Shown here piece by piece: positions 55,001 to 64,000 of a stretch of DNA of 64,000 bases. Origin of the DNA: Hyperoodon ampullatus (lineage: Eukaryota; Chordata; Mammalia; Artiodactyla; Ziphiidae); contig OX457058.1 in assembly GCA_949752795.1 (NCBI GenBank), positions 35,776,587 to 35,840,586 on the forward strand. Direction: 5' to 3'. The notes under the pieces were generated by a model. That model was not told the DNA's origin. It searched no databases and saw only the letters and a list, made by a program, of their open reading frames with translations. A program made the translations under genes and the position numbers. Each line of letters starts with the position of its first letter. Position 1 is the first letter of the stretch.

Positions 55001-57628
55001 CCGCCCCCAGGCTCACACAGGGTCCGGTTCTGCACAGTTCCTCGGCAGAATGGCTTAGGGGCATTGCGGCAGAAGTGCAACTGGGAAGCCCTGTATGTGC
55101 CTCGTGTGCCCCATCTGTCTTGTTCACACTGCATCCCCAGCTTCTAGAACATTCTAGAAGTGTCTGGCAAACTGTAGGTCAATAAGTGTTTCTCGAATAA
55201 AAGAATGAATAAAACTGTAAAAAAAAATAATAACAGTGGAGGATTGCAGGCAGGTTGCTCTTTATAAAGGCTGTATTGATGCGGGAGTCTGGACCACTCT
55301 TCAAAAAGCAGTGTTCATTGTCCCTGGATTTCAAAGCATGAATTCAAATTTGTGAATCACGATGCCACTTTCTAGCCATGTGACCTTGGACACATTACTT
55401 CTCAGTTCCAATTTCCTCGTTTGTAAAATGGAGATAATAAAGGTATTAATATCTTCATAAAATTATAGGAATAAATGTTAATAAAAGTATCTGTAAAGCC
55501 CTTAAAACATGTTTGTGTGCCCTTAAAATTAGTGTATGTAAGCGCTGTGTAGATGCTAACTAAATACTACATTTTAAAAACATCAAAGACATTTCACATA
55601 CGAGGTGAATCTAATCCGGTGCTCCCATTTTCCTGATGAGGAGACCCCGAACAACCCTCTACAGTTTCGTGAGCTGTCTGGTTCATCCACTTCCTCAGTG
55701 ACATTGTGGGGCTAAAGCCCAGCTCCGCTGACTCCCCTGCCTGGGCTCTTCCTGTTAGACCAAGTGCAGTTTCCAGCTCCTAAATCCAGGTTATTGCCCA
55801 GGACTCTGTAGGCCCATTTTGGTCAGCAGGGTGGGGTGGGGTAAATATCAATTTTCTTCTCTGGATTTCTGTAATGGTAGAGGCCTATTTATGTTTATGT
55901 TCCCTTAACTGTGATTAATCATTCTTCATTCAGCAGTTATTAATAGAAAACCTACAATATGCCAGACAAATGCAAACACTTTTACAAAATATGCTCACTG
56001 CGTGAAGAAAAAACTCCATGAGTATCAAGTCCACACTGTTTTCATTCCAGATGTGACAGCCGAGGCTGTGAGTGTAGCTATTGCAGCACCTCCGACAGAA
56101 GGAGAGGCTAACGCCGAGCTTTGTTGGTATCTTTCCAAAGTCTTAGAGCTCAGGAAGAGTGATGTGGTTTTGGATAAGGTAGGTCTCTCTCTCTCTCTCT
56201 CTCAACATCTTTGAGTACATCAGTCACTACTTTTAAAATACCAATTTTTTTCTTTTCCAAATAATTGAAAAACCAGTTGTTTTTAATGCTCACAATCCTT
56301 TAATCACTAAAATCTGTGAATTCTTCCTAATCTCCTTCACTCCTAATGCCTCACTCCTTCAGACTGTGCACACGCTATACTTCTATTCCTTAATTGCCAT
56401 CATTTCCAGCATTTTCTCCTTTCTAAGTTCATTCCTATACCTGCTCTGTCAGATTAATCTTGCTTGTCTTTTCCCTCAAATCACCACCATACTAGAAAAA
56501 TCTAAAATGGTTCCTGTTATCATCTCCATTAGTGAGTTCATCAAGCACACCTGGTCCCCGTGTTGTCCTTGCTCACCAGGAGAAGCTTATTAGGAAGAGA
56601 GACGACTCATGTGAAGTCATTAATACCATGGGTTTGCACTAGGGGTGGATATCAAAATCACCTGGAAATGATTTCTAGAACACAGGTTCCTGGGCATCAC
56701 CCCAGACTTAACTGAAATAGAATCTGCAGGAGTAAGACCCACTCGTGTTTATATTTCTTAAAGCTCTACTTGTTTTTCAGTGCTATACTCTGTAGCTCCT
56801 ACCCAGGATCCAGCGGGCACTCGGAGTCATTGGTTAGTAGGCTGTACCTAAACGTCCATCTGATCAGGCCACTCCCTCACCATCGCCCCTGTGGCAGGTC
56901 ATTTTGCATTTTCTCCAGCACACGTGCTCTGGCATTTGCCTGAGACTCCCCACTCTTCCACCTGTGCAGCTTCTACCCATTTAGATAAATACCTGCTCAA
57001 AATTTACCTTCTTTAAAGGGTGTTTACCTTTTTATAATTGTCTTAAGCAGTTGTGGAATCATAGCACTTGGATATGTGGTTGCTTTTTGTTCGGAATTTT
57101 CAGAAATGTGTAACAGTATAGAGAATGCCAATTTGTTTTACATTTGGAATTATTTTTATACAAAGTTTATATAAAATTGCAATATTTGTTTTGGTAATTT
57201 AAAAAATAACTTAAAAGTATTACTTGAAACCAGAATATTGAACATCTGGATTCCATATTCATTTTGAAAATTTAATGCCTAGCTTTTATTATTACAGAAA
57301 TTGATGTATGAAGGTTAAAAACTCTGGAGAGTTGTAAAACTATTGTAGTAAGGTGGAATCTAAGAGACAGCCTTTGGTTAGACCAGAAATGGCTAGGAGA
57401 AAGTGGGCATTAAGCTGTTAAGAAAACACCAGCCCACCTGTAACAACCCCTCAGCAACTGAGGTCTGCTGTCTCTAATAGCATTAGAAAGTTTAGTGTGT
57501 TATCCTGACACCGTTTTTTCCTTTTGGTCCAGGGTGGTAAATCTCGTGAAAAAGTGGTAAAGCTTTTGGCCTCCACAACTCCGGAAGAGATCTTGGAGAA
57601 ACTGAAAAAGCAAGTTGAAAAAAAATAA
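51916..57628 (+). CDS. C15orf40: C15orf40, UPF0235/DUF167 protein (4 exons)
   Basis: Exons 51916-52029, 53168-53294, 56051-56178 and 57533-57628 give 154 residues; the human long form is about 153. Residues 1-28 ([20 protein letters not shown]...) are rich in Arg, Leu and Ala with a single acidic residue at the end, as in mitochondrial presequences. A second ATG at 52000 (Met29, MPKKAG) would give the 126-residue short form. The DUF167 domain runs from about residue 55 to the end ([37 protein letters not shown]). The family is conserved from bacteria (YggU) to humans; its biochemical role is not established. Intron 1 appears to begin with GC rather than GT; the others are GT-AG and phases agree. 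No disabling change apart from that donor question. Confidence 0.93.
52030..53167 (+). other. C15orf40: C15orf40 intron 1
   Basis: About 1.1 kb. The first half is the rest of the CpG island; the second half is ordinary AT-richer sequence with no recognised repeat. Starts gccagt, ends tcattttag. Confidence 0.75.
53168..53294 (+). CDS. C15orf40: C15orf40 exon 2
   Basis: 127 bases encoding [20 protein letters not shown] and [20 protein letters not shown], the first strand and basic KPGSKQ loop of DUF167. Acceptor attttag|g, donor gacag|gtatac. Phase 1 at the end. Confidence 0.95.
54634..54842 (+). repeat. CHR-type SINE, young subtype
   Basis: Complete copy with an AAATAAATAAAT tail. TSD aaataacagtggag at 54620-54633 and 54843-54856; the same motif occurs a third time at 55229-55241. 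Confidence 0.93.
54857..55228 (+). pseudogene. retroposed transcript 3' end of unidentified source
   Basis: A 372-base segment, GC-rich on the left and ending with AATAAA twice (55196-55201 and 55208-55213), then ACTGT and an A run. It is flanked by aataacagtggag (54844-54856 and 55229-55241), the same target site as the SINE before it. Poly(A) signal, A tail and TSD are the hallmarks of L1-mediated retroposition of an mRNA. The last ~70 bases ('gtctggcaaactgtaggtc', 'aataagtgtttctcg') resemble an L2 3' end, which often supplies poly(A) signals. The longest + frame (62 codons from 54959) matches nothing I recognise, so it is probably 3' UTR. The parent gene is unknown. Confidence 0.7.
55335..55490 (+). 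repeat. MIR SINE
   Basis: MIR-type run with 'ctagccatgtgaccttggac' and 'ctcgtttgtaaaatggagat'. Confidence 0.75.
56051..56178 (+). CDS. C15orf40: C15orf40 exon 3
   Basis: 128 bases encoding (D)[20 protein letters not shown] and [22 protein letters not shown], the centre of DUF167 including the conserved P-x-E-G-x-A-N turn. Acceptor cattccag|a, donor gataag|gtaggt. Phase 0 at the end. Human has Arg where this has Trp in ELC(R/W)YLSK. Confidence 0.96.
56179..57532 (+). other. C15orf40: C15orf40 intron 3
   Basis: A 1.35-kb phase-0 intron beginning gtagg then a (TC)10 run (56184-56203). Possible L2-like sequence at about 56340-56560 and a MER5A-like element at about 56620-56780 ('gatatcaaaatcacctgg'). 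The rest is unremarkable AT-rich sequence. Confidence 0.8.
57533..57628 (+). CDS. C15orf40: C15orf40 exon 4 (coding part, with stop)
   Basis: Encodes [20 protein letters not shown] and [11 protein letters not shown], the C-terminal strand and helix, ending TAA at 57626-57628. The last residues differ slightly from the human EAEKT end. Acceptor ttggtccag|g. The stop codon lies inside AATAAA (57624-57629). Confidence 0.96.
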   Translation, partial: GGKSREKVVKLLASTTPEEILEKLKKQVEKK

Positions 57629-57629
57629 A
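57624..57629 (+). terminator. C15orf40: AATAAA overlapping the C15orf40 stop codon
   Basis: Hexamer AATAAA with the TAA stop as its third to fifth bases. If used it would give an almost absent 3' UTR. Later candidates include AATAAA at 58626-58631. Confidence 0.4.
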
Positions 57630-58253
57630 AGCAAGAAATGAAAAGTACACCCTTGAGAAACTTTATTGCTAATGGTGAAAAGACTGTTAAAAAGGAAAAT
57701 ATAAAGACACAGAATGTGGAAATACACATATGTTTAATAAGAACAGGACACACAAAAAAAGTATGAAGATTAAAAATACTGTTATGTTGAATTTAGGTTC
57801 TAAAATCCCTGATCCCAAACAGCTTGGGACATGTTACTCTGATTTCATGGTGTTACAAAATAACAGAGCTGGAAAGGATATTTAAGATGACCTGATTCAG
57901 CCCCTTTCATTTTGTCATGGGGCTTCTGACATCCAGAATTTGAGTGTATTCAGGATCACATGGTGCAAGATGGCAACTAGAACCTAGATCCCTTGGCTCC
58001 CAGTTGAATGCAGTTTATCCCAATTGTAAATTAAAATATTTCCACAGCACTACTGGAATTCTGGGGATGGCCTTCTAATCCAGTTTACAAGTGACAGAGG
58101 AAGACCTGTCACTGCTTCATAGTGTCGCTTTGTATTTTAAAATGATTATGTATTTTATTATGTAAAATGCAAAATTTTTTTCCTGTGTTTTTTAAAAATT
58201 CTGTTGACCATTTTGTTAAAAAGTAAATAAGAATAATCAAGACTTGTAATTTA

Positions 58254-58375
58254 GGGAATTCCCTGGCAGTCCAGTGGTTAGGACCCGGTGCTTTCACTGC
58301 CAGGGCCCCGATTCAATCCCTGGTTAGGGAACTAAGATTCCGCAAGCCATGCAAGACGTAGCCAAAAAAAAAAAA
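58254..58375 (+). repeat. short tRNA-Glu-derived SINE
   Basis: Short subtype; perfect 14-bp TSD agacttgtaattta at 58240-58253 and 58376-58389. Lies within about 750 bases of the C15orf40 stop and may be in its 3' UTR. Confidence 0.93.
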
Positions 58376-58491
58376 AGACTTGTAATTTAATGTTAATTTT
58401 CATTTTTGAGAAGTCACTGAATTTTCTTCCTCCTTGGATGGTAACTGTAGTCATCAAATCTGGTAGTTCTTATGAATCTCCTAAGATCCTC

Positions 58492-58585
58492 AAAAGAAGA
58501 CAGAAGATCTGGAAGCTATTTTCAGTATGTGTAAAAAAAAAAGAAGACAGAAGATCTGGAAGCTATTTTCAGTATGTGTAAAAAC
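58492..58585. repeat. 47-bp direct tandem duplication
   Basis: Two adjacent, essentially identical 47-base units ('gaagacagaagatctggaag' start; period fixed by 58496 and 58543), joined through an A run. The absence of differences implies recent origin. Confidence 0.95.
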
Positions 58586-59932
58586 CTATCAGAAGTCATA
58601 TCTATATTGAACTTCAAAAGCTAATAATAAATGTCTTGTTTTTAAATGTTCAATCAAATTATAGTAATTTGTTCAGGTGAATAACTTAACCTGATTACCT
58701 TTGCTGATAGAAGAGCCGATCTGCAGTTGTGTACTTTGTCTAAGTACATGAGAAAAATCTATTGACAGACAAAAATCTTTAAAAATATAAAATCCACAAA
58801 AAGGACCAATAATAAAAATTACAGATGGTAAAAGAACTGGGAGCCACTCCTCTAGTTTAGCTTACTCTGTTGAGAGGAGCCAAGGACAACCAGAGTTAGG
58901 TGGCTCATCCAAGATCAGAGTAAACATGAAGGGCAGAGCATGCGTCACGCCCATCTGCCTTCTAAGCCATTATGCCACATTGCCTCCAAACGTGCTTCTG
59001 TTTTATGTGGTCTTGGCTTCGGAACCTTTTCTGTTCTTTTTCAGCATTGTTCTGGTGTGTGCTCTACAGGCATTTTACTTGTGGTTTTTACATGAATCAT
59101 TTGTTAGGATGCTTTCCTTGATAAGTAACAGAAACCTAACTCATCTGGCTCAAACAATAAAGGGATTTATTAGCTCACATACCTGGGAATTCCAGAGGCA
59201 GGGTTTACTTAGAGGTTATTGACTCAGCAGCTCAGTGATGTCATAAAGGACCCACTTTCTTTCCTTCCCCTGACTTACTTCAGCAGTGCCAGCTTCATCC
59301 TCAGGACTGTTTCCCCCATGGAGGCAAAAAGGCAGCAGTTCCAGGCTTCTTGTCCACCTGTCACCCCCTCCAGTAGAAAAAAAGGCCTCTAAGAAGAACT
59401 GTGGTGTTTCTTTTCCAAAAGCTCTCAATCAGCTCCTCCTTGTATCTCAGCCCAGATTAGGTCACACAAAGTTTCTAAACCAGCCCCTGTCAGGGAATGC
59501 CGTGTTATAACACAGGTTACCTAAAACAGTGACTAGAGAAAAGAGAAGAGTTACTCTAATTGTTTTAGACTAATCAAGGCCCATCCTAGAGCTGGGGATG
59601 GGCTCAGCCTACTTGGAAGCAAAGGAGTGAGCAGAGAGAGGTAGATACTTGAATACAAATTGGGAAAAGTTAGAGAAAGAGAAATGGATGCTGGATAGGA
59701 GTCAACAAATACCCGTCACGATCATCTATTTACTTCATTTAAAATGGCCATTATTTTAACGGACTTTTTTGCCTAATCACTTTTTTTGAGAAACAGTATC
59801 TTTTTAAAAAGAACATCCTTACTTTGTCACCAAAAAACTGTTGGCAGAGGTAGGAACTAGTTCAGCAGCTGTGTCAGGACATGTTTCCCTTTCTTCATTA
59901 GCAAATGAGGTTGCCTTTAGCAGTCTGATGCT

Positions 59933-60124
59933 TTTTTTTTTTTTCTTTTTCTGTACGCGGGCCTCCCGCGTCGCGGAGCACAGGCTCCGGATGCGCAGGC
60001 TCAGCGGCCATGGCTCATGGGCCCAGCCGCTCCGCGGCATGCGGGATCCTCCCAGACTGGGGCACGAACCCGCGTCCCCTGCATCGGCAGGCGGACTCTC
60101 AACCACTGTGCCACCAGGGAAGCC
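59933..60124 (-). repeat. CHR-type SINE with internal deletion
   Basis: Reversed young-subtype copy lacking the 'tctcactgttgtggcc' segment found in the others. TSD ctgatgct at 59925-59932 and 60125-60132. Confidence 0.92.
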
Positions 60125-62335
60125 CTGATGCTCTCTTGACCCACACAGGGCTGTTCCCCGTTAATAACGATTACAGCTAAGGCCTGGGTACCTTGAGCTG
60201 CTGTGGAAGTTTAGTTAATGCGGCTTTCTTCAGCTGGGCCCTGTTCTTCCCCCAAGGATATTAAGACAGGCCCAGTGACCTAGGACAAGGACACAAAATC
60301 CCCAACCCCTGTAACAGTTGTCTAATAACATGACTATAGCCCTGCCTACCCCCGTTAACTTTAAGTGAATACTTACACGGTCTACAAAGTGACCTGATTA
60401 CTGCCTTTCTCATCCTGTGCTGTCCTTAGGGTCCAGCCTTTCAGGCAGCCCATGAACAAGGTTTGAATGATACTTTTCCAACTCTGATGACTAGTGTCAT
60501 GGTGATGTTCTAGCACTGCATCTGTAATCTATCATTCCCCACCTTAATACATAATTACTCCTGCAAAAATGATTTAAGAATAATTTAATAACTTGGGTGC
60601 CTACTACTTGCCAGACACTGCTTTGCCTACACTATATGCTGACAATTGGAGGCAGAAACAGGGAACTTGAACTCCTGATTCCTGTGAGCCATTGCTCACT
60701 TGTTTGCCAGCTAGGTATGGAGAGAGAACCAGAGCATGCAGGTGGCACCTTTGCACTGTTTAAAATTCCAAACAGCTAAAAACTCACTTGAGGAGGCAGT
60801 TCTTTTCTGGGCTGCAGGCTACCAGCATCCCCCCTTACAGATTCTAGGGATTTGGTTAAGTAGTTCCTTAACCGTAAAGCAGAATATAAATTTTAGAACC
60901 CATCATGGCCTCCCACTTCAGATTTTTTTAATGCATGTGACTGGAGACTAAAAATTTTTAAAGCTAGATTTTCAATTTATATCCAAGAGGTGGCACCATA
61001 ATGCAGTAGCAGAAAACCACACATAGTTTAAAGAAGGGAACGGACTCTTAATTCCTTTTGAAGTGAGCAGTACTATTAGGAAATCCCTTCCGTAGTGCCT
61101 ACCAATGTCACAATCTCTTATCCTTCTTGTCTAGTCTTCTCAGAGACATTCCTTAGACTTAGTCCCCTCATACCTTGAGTTTAGCATAGGCCAGAGTGTG
61201 GCATTAACCAGGGCCGGCTGAGTACTCAGGAGTCTCAGGTCAGTACTTTGGTGGAGGCAGCGAGGTCCTGAGTGCCTTAATTTTGCAGCTTTCATAAATC
61301 CCATTTAGTCAGTGTTTTTGAAAATGGAATTGGGCTGAAAAATTAACAAGGAATTAATTTCTAAAAGGATGCCAATTTATTAATTTGAGTGAAGAACGTA
61401 CCTTCCAAATAGACTGTGTAGTGGGATCCTCAGCACCTTCTGTCCCTTTGGGAAATCTTGTCAAGAAGCCAGTCATCATTTGAAGCTTGGAGAGCTTGGG
61501 GTCAGAGCCAGGGAACTTAGGGGCCAGGAGCAGGGAGCTATGACTGTCTTGAGCTCCCATTTCTGCTGCAGGGATAGACATATTTATCTTACCAGCCCCT
61601 CTCTTGGGACAACACTGAACACTGATGCTTCATGGCAGAGGAGCTCCCTTTTTCCAGGCTCCAGAAGAACACCTAACTCTGCTCATATAGGCTTTTTTCA
61701 GATAATCCTTATAATTCAACTGATACAAGTTTTCAGCATTTTATAATCCTATTCTAGCTGTGTGCCACAGGGTCCATCTAGTCCCCTTATTAGAGTTTTG
61801 CAGGGGTGAATCCCCAAACTTTGCAGCACAAGGTACAGAGTCTGTGGGCATTTCTACATGCAACTCATCTCATCCATGATGTGGTTTTACTATCACAGTG
61901 TCTTTGGAATTGTTTCAGTGTCTTAGGTTTCCCCAGAGATACCTGGGGGATTGGAGCGCTATGGAGAATAAGGGAGCAAGTCAAGTCAACAGAACTCCAA
62001 GCCTTTAGTCTGCTTCTAGAACTGTGCTGCCAATACACTTGCTGCTCGCCACATGTGGCTCCTGAGCACCTGAAATGTGGCTAATCAAATTTTAAAATAA
62101 AAAAATAAAAGCATCGTAGAAATAAAGGCCCTGCTGGAAACAACACAACAGAGAAGAGGCTGAATATATGACATGGAGTTTAGAGGGCAGGCTAGAGAAA
62201 GGTGAGCAAAGACAGGAAAATGACAGATACAGAAGTCAGACAAAGGAAAACCAACACATGCATAACTGGAGAAGAGAACCAAAGAAATGGAACAGAAGAA
62301 CAAAGATTTAAAGATATAATCAAGAAAATATTGGA

Positions 62336-62454
62336 GGACTTCCCTGGTGGTCCAGTGGTTAAGATGCCACACTTCCACTGCAGGGGGCATGGGTCCAATC
62401 CCTGGTCAGGGAAGTTCCACATGCAGCGCATTGTGGCCCCCCCACCAAAAAAGA
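62336..62454 (+). repeat. short tRNA-Glu-derived SINE
   Basis: Short subtype; TSD aagaaaatattgga (62322-62335) against aagaaaacattgga (62455-62468), one mismatch. Confidence 0.9.
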
Positions 62455-62559
62455 AAGAAAACATTGGAGAAATAGAAGATAAACTTACATAATGAAAGGT
62501 GCAGTGTCCTAGGTGAAATACTGACAGTCATCAACAATGGAACACAACCTAGTAAAGTT

Positions 62560-63200
62560 CTCCTAAAGTAAAATAGCCTGTGGCCATCTAAACAAAATGT
62601 TGAAGTCACAGGGAGAGAGGAGACGCATACATGAATATTCGTATGTTGCTGATGGGAATGTAAATTGCTACAATGCTTTAGAAAATGTGGCAGCATTTAT
62701 TAAAATGAAATAATACAGGTTTTTTTAACCCAACAATTCTACTTTTGAGACTACCCCACAGAAGACATAAAATAAAAGCATTCAAAAGATATATGGACGA
62801 AAGCAATATGGCATTGTTAAGTAGGGGCAAAAAAGGAAACAACCTAAGTGTCTACCTATAGGAGAATGATCATATAATCAATGGTATATCCCTACTATAC
62901 AATATCATGTTATTAAAATTAAGTCATTAATTTTTAATCTATAGCTAGTGACCTGGAGTGATGTCTATTATAATATGTTGTGTGAACGAAGAATAATATA
63001 CACATATGTGTGTGGGTTTATATATATAACCTCACTTTAGTAAGAAAGGAAAAACATGCATATACCAAATTTATATATGTATTTGTGTGGGCACGGTGAA
63101 AGAGACAGAAGCATTCACAACAGGCCAAAGTCACTGGTTGGATGCAGATTATTCATATTTGTCTAGTTTTACTTTTCACAGTATTATTTTGTATACACAC
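62560..63200 (+). mobile_element. old L1 3' end
   Basis: + oriented L1 ORF2-end/3' UTR order: 'ttgctgatgggaatgtaaat' near 62646, 'cccaacaattctac' near 62730, 'gtgtctacctataggagaat' near 62848. Decayed, no frame. Confidence 0.7.
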
Positions 63201-64000
63201 AAAACATGTAGTGAAGGAAACTTTAAAATGAGAAACACAAACACACACACACACACAGGAGAAAGCTCTGGCCTTTAGCAATTATAGCAGCTTTATTTAC
63301 CTGATTCAGACAAAGAGGCTGGTGATCCTTTAGGGAGTTGAAGGCACTGGCAGTGGAAAAAAACCATGAGATCATCATCACATCGTCCCCTGAAGCTGTC
63401 TCAGGAGAAGTCACTGAAACCCGGAGAAAATCTAACCGGTAATTAATACGTGGGGCTCTCTGTATCCCTTAGGGACAGGAATGAAAACAACTGAATTAGC
63501 CCATCAGCACATGGAGACTGGTGAAAGAGCTGAGCTGCACTTTTTGCACGCAAGTCAGCCCAGAGGTACCCCACTCTACTTCGGGAGGCACAAACCTGAC
63601 ACTGAATGGGCACTGAGTATGTGACCAGCCCAGTGATGTGTACTTTATGCAAATGCTTTCACTTAATCCTTCAAGGGGGCAGTCAAATCACATATTAGCA
63701 ATTTTGATGAGGATGACTTGTCCTCGTTAACCTCCTCCCATGCCATCCTGTAAGTCTTAAAATCTGAGGGGTATTATCCACAGCTCATCCCGTTTTCCAG
63801 TCTGACAGCACTGATAACAAGCTACTCAGATACAAACGTATCTCTGGCACATGCGGGCCTCAGCTGTGTCACACCAGCTTCAGTCACCTCCTCTTAAGCC
63901 CTGGCATATCCTAATACAGCAGCCCTACTGACTGAGACCCATGGAGCCGGCCTGGCCCTCTCTCCCCCCATCTCCACAGGTCATGGGATCTCTGCTCCCA

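Larger units (their letters stand above)
53295..56050 (+). other. C15orf40: C15orf40 intron 2
   Basis: A 2.8-kb phase-1 intron. Contains an L1 3' end (about 53560-53660), a young SINE (54634), a retroposed transcript end (54857-55228) and MIR (about 55335-55490). The portions 53670-54600 and 55500-56040 contain nothing I can name. Confidence 0.82.
57629..64000. other. downstream of C15orf40 (3' UTR then intergenic)
   Basis: No further gene is supported. MIR-like copies at about 57850-58060 and 58830-58990, short SINEs at 58254 and 62336, a 47-base tandem duplication (58492-58585), an ancient repeat at about 59095-59510, a deleted SINE at 59933, a hAT-like fragment at about 62025-62100, an L1 3' end (62560-63200) and (AC)9 at 63240-63257. 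Stretches 60130-62020 and 63260-64000 contain nothing I can name. Confidence 0.7.

Noticed and set aside
57629..64000. Search for RAMAC, the gene expected next by human synteny on the opposite strand
   Set aside because: None of the - strand frames shows the Asn/Arg/Gly-rich RAMAC pattern; the gene probably lies beyond the window.

Overview
This is a piece of a mammalian nuclear genome, almost certainly a cetacean (whale or dolphin). The evidence is intron-exon genes, CpG-island promoters and dense L1, L2, MIR and Tigger repeats. The strongest clue is at least 27 insertions of tRNA-Glu-derived CHR-type SINEs, which belong to the Cetacea/hippo/ruminant lineage; one very uniform ~200 bp subtype dominates, which fits a cetacean. 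All coordinates come from reading the sequence by eye; repeat family names and edges are approximate unless a target-site duplication (TSD) is quoted.

Two protein-coding genes lie head to tail on the + strand. BTBD1 (BTB-BACK-PHR protein) spans 1063-46497 in eight coding exons that join in frame into a complete 485-residue protein. Its GC-rich promoter is at about 600-1062 and its 3' UTR runs to about 48.1 kb. C15orf40 (UPF0235/DUF167 family, mitochondrial-type leader) spans 51916-57628 in four exons, 154 residues, from a second CpG island at about 51.7-52.55 kb. The order BTBD1 then C15orf40 matches human chromosome 15q25. The next gene expected from human synteny (RAMAC) is not seen before the window ends.

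BTBD1 introns: intron 1 (11 kb) holds L1, MIR and five SINEs. Intron 3 carries an antisense HNRNPA1 processed pseudogene flanked by a perfect 12-bp TSD. Intron 4 holds a large old antisense L1 and a nearly complete Tigger1 DNA transposon (30203-33243) interrupted by two SINEs. Intron 5 is mostly L1, and intron 6 has an inverted SINE pair and a small Tigger-like MITE. The intergenic stretch (48.1-51.7 kb) includes L2 sequence. C15orf40 introns contain a SINE directly followed by a retroposed transcript end. The last 6.4 kb is repeat-bearing intergenic sequence.

I found no unknown multi-gene system. The points most worth a second look are an apparent GT-to-GC change at the C15orf40 intron 1 donor, two loci where serial retroposition left three copies of one target site, a retroposed segment of unidentified origin at 54857-55228, a splice-acceptor-like tract inside the last BTBD1 coding exon, and the C15orf40 stop codon lying inside an AATAAA hexamer.
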